DNA from: Uranotaenia lowii
Taxonomy: Eukaryota > Arthropoda > Insecta > Diptera > Culicidae
Assembly (NCBI RefSeq): GCF_029784155.1
Contig: NC_073692.1
Coordinates: 323,141,906 to 323,205,905, forward strand
Length of the DNA stretch: 64,000 nt
Reading direction: 5' to 3'
Numbering within the stretch: position 1 is the first letter of the stretch; each line of letters begins with the position of its first letter. This document shows, piece by piece, positions 1 to 12,458 of the stretch. The position numbers and the translations under genes are program-made. The notes below the pieces were generated by a model. That model made no database searches. It was not told where the DNA came from and was given only the letters and a program-made list of their open reading frames with translations.

Positions 1-1781
1 CCTAGATTGAGCCAGTTAAGAATACAGAGCATAACGGAATAAAAAAAAAAATGCCCCAGAAAATATCAGTTCCACAATGTTTTAGAGAAAAGAAAAACAT
101 TTATTTTGAGTTTGTCAATATTTTCACTTTGTGTATGTTTTATTTATAAGGTTTTAATTATGGTAGTAGAAAATTATTTTTTTCCAACATACTTTTTTCA
201 TCATAAAACTGTGATTTTTACATCGTTTAAAAATCTTCAGTGTCCAGTAGACGGTAAGTAACCTCAAAATTATATCAAATCCTCGAATGCAAAAATTCGC
301 GTGATAGTTTATTAACAAAACGATAGTAAGCTTTTATAATTCTTTCAGCATTTTCTACTACATAACAACAGTAATTAAAATATTGGAACAAAATTGATGC
401 ATTTCTGGTTCCACGATTTAAGGTGGATGTGAGTAGTCAAATAAGCTAAGCTAAGCTAAAGACTCTCAAAAAGGATGTTTAAATTTTCATGGTTTATCAA
501 AAATACGTACTAGCAAACATTTTTGAGGAATTTATACAACAGATTGCAAGAAATGAATATTCATATCATTTCAGTGAAGGAATATTGTCAGCATTTGTAT
601 TAACGCTGCACTATTGGTGACAAAAAATAAAACAGAACAAGACAAAATTAGCTTTGTTTCTGGAAGATTTGCAAAAATATTAATTTTGATAACATCAAGG
701 TTACTAATGTAAAACATCTTATCAATCTCAGAAAGCAGTTTTCAGATTTCTTTTCAAATCTTGATATCGTAGTATTAGGGGGATTGTAGATTTTTTTAAA
801 TGCGGAATTTCTAAGATACAAGGAAAACTTCAGGTTTAAAAAAAAGTATTTCTTTAACTTAGATCTTATACAGAAGAAGAGAAATCTGTCGTTTTTGGAT
901 GTCGAAAGCTGATAAGGCTTTCAAAACTGCACCTGAAGATGCGGCTTAAAAATTGCTGTCATTTGGACCAACAACATACTTATTTCTGCGAGCAAGGCTT
1001 TACAATATAATGAACATAAAAACGAAGAACATAAATCGATTTAAAGCCAGAAACTGTTTTAACATCTCTCTTACATAAAAGAAATCTCAATTTTGAAGCA
1101 ACTATGTCGAACATGAAAAACCTCGCTTTTTATAAAACGTGATGGAAGATTGTTCCTAATTTTTGAGTTCCAATTTCCGTTTGTACCACGATTACATATT
1201 ATTAACTATCTTTATTTTGATTATTAGTATTATTTGCTCAGTGTCCCAAATAGTCAACCCACAATTGTACCCACATTTTAATATTATTACCATTGTTACC
1301 GATATGTTAAGCTAGGTTTTATATCAATAAATTGAATAAATAATGTTTAAATAATGTTTTGAGAAACTAGTTGCTTTGTTTTTTAAAATTATCACGGAAG
1401 GCTGTAATAAGAAAGATGCTTTCAAAACAACACTATGCATTAAAGGGTTAACCTTCCAAAGCTGTTCGCTAAATATCCGTTTCGGGGAAATTTGAGTTAT
1501 AGTTTGATTTCGTTCTCCTGGCTGCAAATGTTAATCGATTTTGATGATATTATATTCATTGTGTAGGTAATTTATTCTTATTATTCAACATTTAAAAATA
1601 AAAGAAAATATATATAACCAGGTTATCAGAAACTCGTTCAGAAATTAAAAAGTCCGAAAAATCAGTTTCATTTTAAAAATAATTTTTAACTTATGACAGC
1701 TCTTTTGGATTTAACTGTTTCATTGATGTTTGAAATTGTCAAGAATCCATCTATCCGACAATGCACAGTGGTTCAGAAATG
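1..1781. other. AT-rich DNA, no gene seen
   Basis: No open frame with a recognisable protein, no RNA gene and no clear element boundary was found. It has homopolymer A/T runs and a short GCTAA-type simple repeat near 445. It is probably intergenic or intronic relative to the channel gene downstream; this is inferred from position only. Confidence 0.5.
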
Positions 1782-2411
1782 AAATTTAGCGGGAAACAAT
1801 TATTTGCGCTCTTGCCTTAGGTTTAAGATATTTGGTGTCCGAGACAAAGTTGTACAACATTACAAGGTGCTACTTTTGAATGAAACATTTTTAGGATGGT
1901 TCATAAAACTCCTTAGATACGAAAATTATTTTTTTACTGTAAGGAGATAGTGCTGTATTATATTCAGCAATTATGTAGAACAACATAATTGATGAAACTT
2001 TGTAGAAGACTTTGAATGTCTATCTTTTAACGTTTAGGTTTTATGATGATTTTTCGTGTACAAGTTAGGGTGGTCCTACAAAAACAAGTTTTTTTGTTAT
2101 AACTTTGTTGAGTATCAATTTATCAAAATTATGTGTTCGGCAAGTATTTAGCAAATCATTATGCGCATCTTTTGTAGCAAACAGATTTCTAATATCGGCT
2201 TTTGATTCGCAGTTATCATGAATTTTGTGTTCGAAAATGGCCATTTTGTATGAGCCATAACATCAAATGGAGCAAACCAAAAAATTTAAACTTTAATTCG
2301 TTTGAAAGAACATGTTAAAATCTACATTATATAAAAAAAACTGGCGAGGTATTTTTTTGTTTAAAGCTTTTTATTTACATTTGAACTTGACCAAAATTGC
2401 CATTTTTCATA
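1782..2411 (+). repeat. Left long terminal inverted repeat
   Basis: This is the left arm of the element spanning 1782-5414. It starts AAATTTAGCGGGAAACAATT and ends near the SINE insertion point. The reverse complement of 4786-5414 matches it along its length. Confidence 0.85.
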
Positions 2412-2428
2412 AAATATATCATATATTT

Positions 2429-3059
2429 GCCGACCGTGGCCTAGAGGATAGCGTTCAAATCTTCTAAGCCAGAGGTCATGAGATCGAGTCTCGATCACGG
2501 CATACATAGTACTCTTTCTGTGGGCTGGTTGTTCGTTGTTCGTTGCTTATGTTTTTTGTAGTCACAGGCTCGCAAGGCCCGCAGCTAACCCCACTATCTC
2601 GCAGGAGGACCGTCGTGATGTTGCTGTTTTGGGTCCCGAACACCACCAGGACGCTGTTGCACTCCGCACGCCGCCCCTGACATGGAGAACAGACGCGTAC
2701 GAGGCCCCCTGACTCAGTCTGCATGCTACCAAAGCATCCACCGGGGTTGGGTACCCGATCTCCGCTAAGGTTGCTTGCACCCCAGCTAGCACCACGGGGA
2801 GGTAGAGAATCGGAGTTGCAGACAAGAGGTGATATGACCACTACCCGAAGGTTGGGTGTATGGGGTCTCGAGTTGCACATTGTCTACTTCGCAAACCAAA
2901 GCCTCTTCTGTGGGCTGGTGGTGTTAGCATTATTAAGATGCTAGCCATTATATCCTTGAAAGGTGTATGCTTTAGTGTTAAGTAGAATTTAGATCTCTTC
3001 GAAGAAACATGAAGTTTCACTGAGATCCTATGTGAGTGTGTTCGTTTAAAAAAAAAAAA
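2429..3059 (+). mobile_element. tRNA-derived SINE nested in the long-TIR transposon
   Basis: The 5' end looks like a tRNA gene. There is a box-A-like TGGCCTAGAGG shortly after the start, a box-B-like GATCGAGTCTC near 2482, and GCCGACCGTG pairing loosely with the CACGGC that closes the head near 2500. A GC-rich body of about 550 bp follows and ends in a run of 12 A at 3048-3059. The word TCTGTGGGCTGG occurs near 2517 and again near 2909, which suggests an internal duplication or a composite element. It has RNA polymerase III promoter architecture and no coding capacity of its own. It lies just inside the left arm of the host transposon, so it inserted later. A clear target-site duplication was not identified. 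Confidence 0.7.
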
Positions 3060-3324
3060 TATCACTTTTGCTCTGCGACATGGAATTCTGCATTGCTTTC
3101 GCACCCTTAGTCAATAATTCGAAATTTTTTACCACTACAAAAGCAGAGTTTCCTATTCATTACCTTTTGTAAAAATTTTGAAAGACTTACATAGCCAGAG
3201 GGGCACAAATGAAAAAAAAAATGAGGATTCTTGATTATTAATGTATAGAACCATAAACTGAAAACAATGAATTACTAACCACTCAACAAGAAAGTCTTGA
3301 ATTGTATTTTTCTTAGAAGGAGTT

Positions 3325-4526
3325 ATTATACACTAATGTCCTTTTGACAGTGAAAGCCGATTTGGTTTCTCCGGTGATCATTTTGATCAAACCCAAGTAA
3401 ACCACACAGTTTTCAGTTCAAGAGTTTCGATTATTCGTGATGAACGTTCAAAGGAAAGTTATAGTCGTTCACTGGCTGAATGGGTCTAGTGAAAAAGATG
3501 TGGTTGAAGTTCAGTTAAAAATGGATCCGAAGCTTTCGAAATTAACATTGAAAAAGAAATTAATTAATTAAATTAATTTGGTGGGTCATACAGTGGAAAG
3601 GTTGTTGAAATATTTACAATATGATTCTACATTTCCAGAAAAAATGCTTTAACTGATTTTCAAATGGGGAGCATATGGTAGCCCAAACCACAGCAGGTAT
3701 AAATTTATTATGAACGAACCTTTATCTTTTGATCTTCAAATTATTTCAATATAGATTTAATCAATCATTCATTGACGAAGATGATGAAGGAGACATGCGT
3801 GAATACAGCGATTCACACATTTTAGCGGTTTCTCTTGTTCCGTTAAGTCTCGTAGATAAATCTAATGGGATACAAAACGTTATCTGGAGTAACGATTGCC
3901 CATCTTCAGTGAGTTTGTGTAGACCTATTAGGCTCATTTTTGCTAAGGAAAGTGCAGATCTAACAAGATTCGTTGGAAATGTTTATAAAGATCGCAGATC
4001 GTCTTTGTATGGACAAACCCACTTGGAGAGTCAGGAAAATCAATATAGAAGTGAATGAACGGCGTCAAAGTCCTCGAAACATACTAAAAGAACAACTGAA
4101 CTTATGTATTGATGAGCCTAGGGTCACCGGAAATTCTTCGAGAAACGGATTGAAGTAGCACAAATTGCGGGACTGAATGTTCAGCTTTTGGAAAAGTTTT
4201 ACGTGATTTTAACCATTATCAACAGTAGCTCGTTTGAAGGGTATGCTGAAGAAACTCGGGTGCTTTATAACAATTTATATAGCTGGTATCCCGTTTCTCC
4301 AACCGTACACAAATTGTTAGTGCATGGAGCTGCAGTCATAAAACATCATATTTTATCCATAGGCATGTATCCGGAAGATGCTGGTGAAACAAGAAACAGA
4401 AGTTTACGAAGATTTCGAGGAAACCACTCCAGAAAGTTCGATCCTGTGGTTAGTCTGGAGGATGTTTTTAAAAGACTCCTCCCACATCAGATCCGTACTT
4501 CTCACTATCCAATAGAAAATGTATGA
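3325..4526 (+). pseudogene. Decayed transposase-like gene of the long-TIR transposon
   Basis: Three overlapping frame fragments (3729-4058, 3973-4158, 4188-4526) together look like one protein broken by frameshifts and stops. The last piece carries the best-preserved part: a segment with a WYP..PTVHKLL.HGA pattern followed by a Glu/Asn/Arg-rich stretch. This resembles uncharacterised proteins that recur in arthropod genomes and look transposon-borne; that resemblance is from memory and unsearched. Its position between two 630-bp inverted repeats supports a transposase-type role. No catalytic triad could be assigned. The coding region may begin as far upstream as about 3325. It is not functional as read. 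Confidence 0.5.
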
Positions 4527-4785
4527 AATATTCAAAAATCAGCTTTCCTGAATGCAGTCGTCATTTGATCTGGGACCCCTAACGCGTTTTTTTATTAGTT
4601 TCATTATTGCTAGAATAAAGGTGTTTTTTTTTTTGTTTTCTATGAATTTTTTATTGATTTCTCAAATAAACATTATTTTCCGTTTTTCCGCTTCTGTTAA
4701 CTATAATGATGATATAAATGTTACGATGTGTACAGTTATTCCTCACGCAGCCAAAAGTAGACAAAAATAATAAAGAAAGGTTATA

Positions 4786-5414
4786 TGAAAAAAGGCAATT
4801 TTGGTCAAGTACAAATGTAAATAAAAAGCTTTAAACAAAAAAATACCTCGCCAGTTTTTTTTATATAATGTAGATTTTAACATGTTCTTTCAAACGAATT
4901 AAAGTTTAAATTTTTTGGTTTGCTCCATTTGATGTTATGGCTCATACAAAACGGCCATTTTCGAACACAAAATTCATGATAACTGCGAATCAAAAGCAGA
5001 TATTAGAAATCTGTTTGCTACAAAAGATGCGCATCATGATTTGCTAAATACTTGCCGAACACATAATTTTGATGAATTGATACTCAACAAAGTTATAACA
5101 AAAAAACTTGTTTTTGTAGGACCACCCTAACTTGTACACGAAAAATTATCATAAAACCTAAACGTTAAAAGATAGACATTCAAAGTCTTCTACAAAGTTT
5201 CATCAATTATGTTGTTCTACATAATTGCTGAATATAATACAGCACTATCTCCTTACAGTAAAAAAATAATTTTCGTATCTAAGGAGTTTTATGAACCATC
5301 CTAAAAATGTTTCATTCAAAAGTAGCACCTTGTGATGTTGTACAACTTTGTCTCGGACACCAAATATCTTAAACCTAAGGCAAGAGCGCAAATAATTGTT
5401 TCCCGCTAAATTTT
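4786..5414 (-). repeat. Right long terminal inverted repeat
   Basis: This is the right arm, the reverse complement of 1782-2411. Differences are scattered single bases, for example near 5334 against 1861, so the two arms have diverged only modestly. Confidence 0.85.
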
Positions 5415-8400
5415 CAAAACTCAAATTTTAACTTTTTGTCGTTGATTTGATCATTATTTTCATAGAACATACTTGGTCTGTCAAAATTACCAGTTCATCA
5501 GTATATTGGAATAATGATATCTTTCCGGGCCATATTGACCCACACAGCTTTGGAGGGTTAAGAGTTTAAGAGTCATCGTTCTTTTAACAGCTTTTTGAAG
5601 GTATTTCGACCAAAAATTAATTCAATATCAAATAAGCAATTTCAAATTTCTTGGGACCGGTTTTGATATGTTTTGTGCCAAATTTCACTAAAATTGATTT
5701 TCTTTTTGATAAACGCCTTGAAAACGACAAGTGATGTAGACGAGAGACCCATATTTGAGAAAGATCTTATGTATAACACATCTGGTTGAAAGTAATTTTC
5801 TCAAACTATGAGAGCAATTTAGTTGAAAGAATTGGTAGGAAATCGTTATACCGTACGTAATACAGTTTTTTGGTTTTATCAGTTTCCGCTTTTATCGCTA
5901 CTCGCCAAATTCACGCTCGATTTTATTACGGTTATTTTTCGATTTTATCACGCTTTGCTTAAAAAATAGTTCATCAGTTTTAAAATTTTTAAAAGCCTTA
6001 AGATGTTTTCGAAACGGTGTTTGTAAATGCTATATTTAAAGTTGCATATTTCACTGATTATTCAATAAGCTTCTTTGAATAGGTGAAATATTTTCCTAAT
6101 CTAGCCCACTTGTGTTATTCGAATATGGTTATACGAATATGTTATTTTTATCATTTGATCCTTTCTTATGCTACCAAGCAATTGATGGAAAACTGACTAT
6201 GTATCTGCATTAGTGAACCATGATACGGAACATTGAAATATTTTACAAACGAAAATTAGAAATGTGCACTATGAATATGGGATAATTTATTTTTACGGTT
6301 TAATGTTTCCTCTTCGTTCAGATTTAAACTTTGGCTCGCCTCTGAACAAAGCATACCTGATCAGAAGAGCATATCAAAATAACCAACCAATCGCAATAAA
6401 ATAATATTATTTTATTCAGATATACCTTTGATATCAAAAAACTTGGGTTTTGTCGTTTAAAAAAATACTATTTCTCATTTGATACAAATGGTTATTTTTC
6501 CTGCCGCAATTTGAATGCTTCGAAAGCTTTTTTTAGCTTTCTGAAGCTCTCATTCAGATTAATCATGTATTATTCTGTGGTAGCGTTTGCTTCTCTTAAC
6601 CGGCAGGTTGAGGTTCGAATCTCCTGGCTTGTACCCAAACTTTTCAAGAGTTGTGCAAGTTTGGAACAAAACATGAAAGTTTGAAATAAGGCAGGAAACA
6701 ATGCTACCTTACATACAAGTACTTGGGTCCAAAGGAAACACTGCATGAAAGCCATGCAAGACTCGAATTATTGTCTTTTTTAGCATTCTTCTGATTAAGT
6801 TGGAATATTTATATAATGCTATCAAAGAATGATATAATTAAGGTATTGAAGCATTAGATTGAGTCGATTTGGGGTTATTTTTAATTTCTCAAACCCAGGA
6901 GCCTCAAAAGCTTCGTTTTGGTTCAAAACTCATCCATGATTTTATGCAGAATTTTTAAGTAACGTTTAAATGAGTTAATTTTAACTTTTAGGTTTATTTA
7001 GGAAAATTTAATATTTTGTACTGAAAAATCAACATAGTTTTTGTTTCTTCTGTGGAACCGAGCCTGCTTATGGTTTTCGTGCCAATTTATAAATTTTTTA
7101 ATTGGAAAATTTTCGCTGAACAACTTTGTGGAAGACCGTAACTTTGTATCTTATTAAGAAATAAAGTTATTAGCTGTTTAACAGGGGTATGTCTTTTGGC
7201 ATGAATTAACAATAAATTGTATTGCATTAGATATAAAATGCCTCATTTTCATCAATTGCAATAAAAAAAAACAGTACAAGAAGTGTCGAAACATTCTTTG
7301 TACATATGTAACTGCCAAAATGTCAAAAACGGTTTTTCATAGTTTTGACTGTTTAAGTAGTATAAAAAAAGTTACATTTTTTTTTGAATTTTCATATGAG
7401 TTCTTATATATGCGCATTGAATATTCAAAACATTAAAATTATTTGAAATAACATGCACTTTCGAGTTTTCCCGAGATCTTGGGAATTCCCCAAAAAAGAT
7501 AGTCAGATTTCGATTCCAGGAATGCTTAAATGGCCGGGATATGGACTCTCTAGTTCTTAATATATTGTTGAAAGATGCTGAACTTCTTCAAAAACTGACG
7601 CTGTTAAAAAATTTCAATAACACAAAATAACACTTTCATAAATACAGAAAGGATCAATAACGCGAGGCTGTTAAACCCAAGAAAGAAAAAACCTTGAATA
7701 CCTGGGTAAAAATATTTTATGATTTTTTTATCTGACGGTATGCAGAGATTGCCATCTGTGTCCAAAGTGGGATCTATTCAGTAGTATTGATTACAAAGCA
7801 AGTGTAAATCTGGCTGTTTTTCTGTCACACGATTTCACATTTCAAACATGTAAGGTGAATTGTCCTATGCTGCTACGAAAAATAACGTTTTTGATTATTT
7901 TGTTTAGAAAAGACTTCTTCAAAACTTGTTGACAGAAATTTTGAAATAACAAGCCTATAGCATGTGACCTCAAATTTGTTTTTTAAATTATTTAAAAGTG
8001 GTTAAAAAGGTGCTCGACCTTAGTTAACGACAAGGTGTCACTGTACATTTCAAGTGAGGAACTAAAGAATACGATCTCAAGATATTGCCGATGCGCTCCA
8101 TATTTTGCCAGTTGGGCGAACGGCGGCACCATCACGAGCCGACAAATATTGGGCCAAGGAGGTTTTAAAATTAGAAAATTTATTTTCCGAAAAGTTATTG
8201 AAGGAACGTAGCGCAGTTATTTTAGCCAAATGGGTTCCATTCCGTTCCGTTGAGCGACAACGGATGTCATCGAGATTGCCGGACCGAACACCAGCTGCAA
8301 ATGACCGCAGTTGACTGACAGTCGTGCCGCCGCTGCATTCTGGTTGTCATAATTTGGTATGACGTTGCTTGATGAAGGATTTTTTTTTGGCTTTGCTACC

Positions 8401-9246
8401 CAATCGTTGAGTCAGAATACATTGATTTTTTTTGTTAGTTTACAGATTAACCTGTTAATGATCACCATGGGTCGTAGACCCAAAAATTGTTGAATTTTGT
8501 AAATCAAAGATAACCGGTTCTAATCATTTTAAATGTAATGTAATGTTACATGAGAAAAAAATATTGGCAATCTATCATGTGCTGTTTAAGATAGTGTCTA
8601 TATAAAAATCAATGACCAGAATTCGACCCACGTGAAAATCAGTGTTAGAAACAGTTTTCGAGGAAAAATCTTATTGAACTTATTAAAACACGTGTTTTCG
8701 AACATATTGACATAGTTTCACCAAAATATCACGGCTGGAAATAGTTACGGCCATTAACACATTAATGATTCAATACGATTGTCAATTAATAAATATTGAA
8801 AGAATGAAAAACGCTAGAAAAAATAAATTAAAAACCAAAGGTTTAATGAAAGAAGACGGAATGTTGATTATAATAGATAAGGTGGGATAGTAGGGATCAG
8901 CGTAGTGTAAATTAACAGGCCAGAAACGAGGACCGCATATCATAAACTGCAAAGGATAGATCACTGATGGCTGAATATGAATTCAATTTCTGTTGTGATT
9001 TCGAGAAACTTAGAGCTTTATTGACACTAAGAATTTATTTATTAGGTGCAAACCCTGGGGAGGAGAAGAAATTGATAAACTATCAATAACAGTAAGACTG
9101 AATCTACGACAGGTATTCTGCACTCGTGTATATACCTGGCCAGCTGGCAAATGATTGGACATTCTTATAATAAACCTAGTCAGTTATTAATGAAAACACA
9201 CCTTACACACGGCTACTTATGGGATTTGAATCCAAAAGTTTTTTTT
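5415..9246. other. AT-rich DNA with one GC bump, no recognised gene
   Basis: This is mostly AT-rich, unique-looking DNA. A tRNA-like remnant sits near 6575. At about 8040-8350 base composition becomes clearly more GC-rich, and a 69-residue frame (8105-8314, +) is open there. It has no recognisable domain, so it may be an untranslated or promoter exon, an old element, or chance. No other gene is supported. Confidence 0.4.
6575..6636 (+). repeat. Possible tRNA-derived remnant
   Basis: A box-B-like GGTTCGAATCTC at about 6612 is preceded by GTGGTAGCGT, a weak box A, and a run that could form an anticodon arm. No convincing acceptor stem was found. It is more likely a decayed SINE head than a functional tRNA. 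Confidence 0.35.
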
Positions 9247-9327
9247 ACCGATACCGGGAATTGAACCCAGTACGCCTGGCATACCAAAACCAGACTCGCG
9301 CCAGCCTATCCGCTAGACCACATCGGT
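9247..9327 (-). repeat. tRNA-like SINE head (minus strand)
   Basis: Read on the minus strand, 81 bases have a 7-bp acceptor stem (ACCGATG with TATCGGT, one G-T pair), a box A TGGTCTAGCGG, and a good T arm (CTGGG/CCCGG) with GGTTCAATTCC as box B. The anticodon region cannot form a normal 7-base loop: CTGGC and GCCAG enclose about 19 bases. An A-run of about eight follows directly, as in a SINE. It is a tRNA pseudogene or short SINE; an intron-containing tRNA gene is the less likely alternative. Confidence 0.6.
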
Positions 9328-10136
9328 TCTAGTATACGGTATATCAGTAAGATGTACACAAAAGAGATAGTGACATTTTTTTTATTTGCGGAAAAACGGT
9401 AAACGATAGATATTTGATGTCATTACAAAATTTGACGATCTATCAAGTTCTTGAAAAAAAAGTGATTTTTTCGAATAGAATGGAAATAAAAAAAAAAATT
9501 TCATCAAATAATTAGATAAGAGACTTAATCTCTTCACAAAAGTTGTAGATCTTGTTATTATAAGAAACTTTGGCCGAGACATCGCATGAAGATCATAAAA
9601 GTTACAAGCATTTTATAACTAACTAGCTGATCCCATACGAACTCCGTTTCGCTTTCAACTTGGAATATGTCATGAACAATTTGCATGAAAGCAAAGATCA
9701 ACTGAAAAGCATTTTGCAGATGCACTTTTGAATTCATCGATAAGTAATAATTGCAAAAATATTGGACGATCACTTTGTCTGTCGTCAGCTTCTAAATTTG
9801 AAATAAGGAATCAATTGACCGTGCCAAAAAACCTCGTGTATAAATATCGACTCATCGTTGCATAACAACGTAATCATTGCCAAAAAGTTAAACCCCTTTC
9901 GGCGGCCTCTTATACAATCTTTGATATCTGAAATCGATTGCCCTTCCCTCAAAACTCCCGTGTGCTAATTTTCAAAGCAATCCGTTGTATAATAACGTGA
10001 ATATTGCTAAAACAGTGAAAAATTAATCTATATGGACGACCCCTTTCGTCGACCCCTGGCATAATATTTGACATCTGAAACCGATTGCCCATCTCTGAAA
10101 TATACCGTGTGCAAAGTTTCATCCCAATCCGATGTA

Positions 10137-11291
10137 CACTCAACGAAATCGACACATTGGGGCTATGTGTCAGCCTATATAGATTTTTGCAATTTGTTTC
10201 TCATTTGAAAAGTATGTGCCCCACACATACCAAAAAACATAGAATGGTAATGTGTAATGACACATAAAGATTATATGTGGGGAAAATGGATGTTATCTGA
10301 TTTGGAATTCTGAAAATAAGTGATAAACAAATAAATTAATCAATTTTTCGAGCTGTTTATCAGTTCAATTTACAATCTAAAACCATATTGTTTTAAAAAA
10401 AATTCTCAAAAACGTTAGATTTTTACCAAAGAATGGAAAATTGTATTCATATTTTATAAAACTCAATACATAACTATTTTAGGCACTAAACATTTGAATT
10501 GATCACCGATTGGTCGAAGGGAGTACAAGTTCGGAGATCACCGACCGCCGAGGGAGCTTATGGCACATTGTGTTGCAGTTTCGGTGCAGCACCATCAATC
10601 GTTTCCACTAGTGATATTTTGGAGCGGCTCCACCCAGAAAATATGTTGGTTTTTAAGTTTTTCATCGTGGTTCGGATGCTCAGCTGGGATCCCAGAATCC
10701 TCGCTCACCGACGAAACTTTGCGCGTCGGCGTAGTGGTTTCTGAAAGGTGGAAAAGCAAATCGCACTCAGTTTTTTTTAAATCATATACAATTTTACACT
10801 ACACTCACGGCAAATTTCTTGGAAGAACGAGGATGTCACAATCGGAACTGTCCGGATCGGCCGACGGTGTTTGGCCTATGCAAACGATTATAGTAGTCTG
10901 AATGGTCGGTGCTGGAGCTCACAAAAGCTTTTTTTGGCCGGATGACATTAATTGTCTTCGCTGTTGGTATTCCACTGTTTGCCTCTGCTCCTCAACCTGC
11001 TCGAAAACACCGTATATGCAGTTAAATATTAAATTTTTGTTTTCTGGTTCCATAACTGCACTTCGCGCGCCATTTTTAAACAAAAGACAAATCATCGACA
11101 GCGGATTCGATGATTTTTTGGCAGAATCCACACGCTGATTTCAATTTAGTCGGGTTAATATTTTATTCCACATTAAACTTATGTGTCGAAATGTTGGTTT
11201 TTATTTCATTCAAATAAATTGAATGTGTCGAACAACTCGAAAACCGTATGTGTAGGGAAACATACTTTCTAAATGTGGATTTTTTGCAGTG
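10137..11291. mobile_element. TA-flanked non-autonomous DNA transposon, 1.15 kb
   Basis: It is inserted at the TA of the repeat motif CCGATGTATAATA, so TA lies on both sides (10135-10136 and 11292-11293). The ends are imperfect inverted repeats: CACTCAACGAAATCG at the left and, in reverse complement, CACTGCAAAAAATCC at the right, both followed by ACAT and a TATGTGT/TATGT motif. TA duplication and CACT ends fit the Tc1/mariner superfamily. Several short open frames inside (10499-10744, 10560-10901, 11131-10919) have no recognisable domain, so it is probably non-autonomous. Confidence 0.75.
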
Positions 11292-11617
11292 TATAATTTC
11301 GACGATATAGCAAAAATATTGAAAAGTTAATATGGACGACTCCCTTTGCCGGCCCCGTACACTGAGTTTAATACCTCTCGTGTACCAATTTTCGTCTGAA
11401 TCCGATGTATAATAACGACAATATCGCATCAACAGTGAATAGTTTATATGGACGACCCCTTTGGCCGACCCCTGATTTTGGTTTGGATTAGTGAAATCAG
11501 TTGTTCGTCCCTAATAACTCCTATGTGCAAATTTTCATCCCAATCCGATGTATAAAAACGTCAATATCACTAAGATACTGAAAAGTTAATATGGACGACC
11601 CCTTTTTTCGGCTCTTA

Positions 11618-11973
11618 TTATTATTATTATTATTAATAGTTTATTATAGAGGATTTTAACTAATACTAGTCCTTCGTCCTCTGAGAGAAAGAAAAAAAAA
11701 TACAAATACATACACAAATACACTAAATTACAGTTTTCTTAATAAATTAGCACTTTTCAAAAAATCTAAAAACTTTTTTTCATTGCTTGGATTCAAGGCA
11801 GAGGAAACGTCGTGACTGATGCCTTTAGTTTTTCTTTCCTGGTCATACATACGACATTCTCCAATCAAATGCTTAACAGTTAAAGGTTCGTTACAGGTGT
11901 GGCATATAGATGTTCCAGTTGTCCAAAAGCTTGAATGAGTTAGAGTTGTATGACCAATCCGAAGACGCGTGAT
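11618..11973 (-). mobile_element. 5'-truncated I-clade LINE 3' end with (TAA)n tail
   Basis: On the minus strand this reads as the C-terminus of a LINE ORF2: the region after RNase H with the CX2C...HX4C pattern of the tail zinc finger, a stop, a short 3' UTR, then a (TAA)n-type tail. The duplicated target TTTCGGCTCTT flanks it at 11607-11617 and 11973-11983 and shows that it split a monomer of the surrounding repeat. Only about 350 bp were copied, as in a typical dead-on-arrival insertion. A TAA tail is characteristic of I-type elements. Confidence 0.85.
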
Positions 11974-12458
11974 TTCGGCTCTTTACACTGAACTTGATAC
12001 CTCAAATCGTTTGCCAGTCACTCAAAACTATCGTGCACCAATTTTCATCTGAATACGATGTATAATAATGTCAATATCGCAAAAACAGTGAACAGTTAAT
12101 ATGGACGACCCCTTTGACCGATCCCTTACACAAAATTTGTCACCTGAAATCGATTTTTCGTCTTTCAAAACACTCATCTGCAAATTTTCAACACGATCCG
12201 ACGAAAAGTAAATTCAATATCGCCAAAACAATATTTGCCTTTTATGGACGACCCCCTTCAGAAAGGTTCATCCGAAAATCTTAAAACATTTTTCATCATT
12301 CCTGGTCCTAATGAGTATCCATGCCAATTTTCAGACCTCTAGCTTTTAAGACGGCTGAGTCTATAGAGGACAAACAAACAAACAAACAAACAAACAAACA
12401 TACAGAAATTGCTTTTTATATATATTACAAATCGTTTGAATATGTCAAAACATGTTTT

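Larger units (their letters stand above)
1782..5414 (+). mobile_element. DNA transposon with ~630-bp terminal inverted repeats
   Basis: The first ~630 bases (1782-2411) recur in inverted orientation at 4786-5414, starting at the outer motif AAATTTAGCGGG and staying collinear, with only scattered substitutions seen by eye. Between the arms lie a tRNA-derived SINE (2429-3059) and a decayed protein-coding region (about 3325-4526). Very long inverted repeats around a single coding region are typical of foldback-like DNA transposons. The total is about 3.6 kb, or about 3.0 kb without the SINE. No clear target-site duplication was found at the ends, and the left copy may continue a few bases outward. 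The superfamily is unassigned. Confidence 0.8.
9622..12424 (+). repeat. Interspersed repeat made of ~150-bp monomers, copy 1
   Basis: It begins ACTAGCTGATCCCATACGAA and ends in an (ACAA)n run followed by TTGCTTTTTATATATA. The body is a tandem series of related units of about 150 bp. Each has the landmarks TATGGACGACCCCTTT, CTGAAATCGATTG, CAATCCGATGTATAATAACG and AATATCGCAAAAACAGTGAA. A second copy with the same ends lies at 62073-63396. Two later insertions interrupt this copy: a TA-flanked transposon (10137-11291) and a LINE tail (11618-11973). It has no coding capacity and the family is unassigned. Confidence 0.75.

Noticed and set aside
9247..9327. Functional tRNA gene
   Set aside because: The anticodon loop cannot fold normally, and an A-run follows as in a SINE.
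10499..11138. Transposase gene in the TA-flanked element
   Set aside because: The short overlapping frames have no DDE-type or helix-turn-helix pattern, so the element is treated as non-autonomous.
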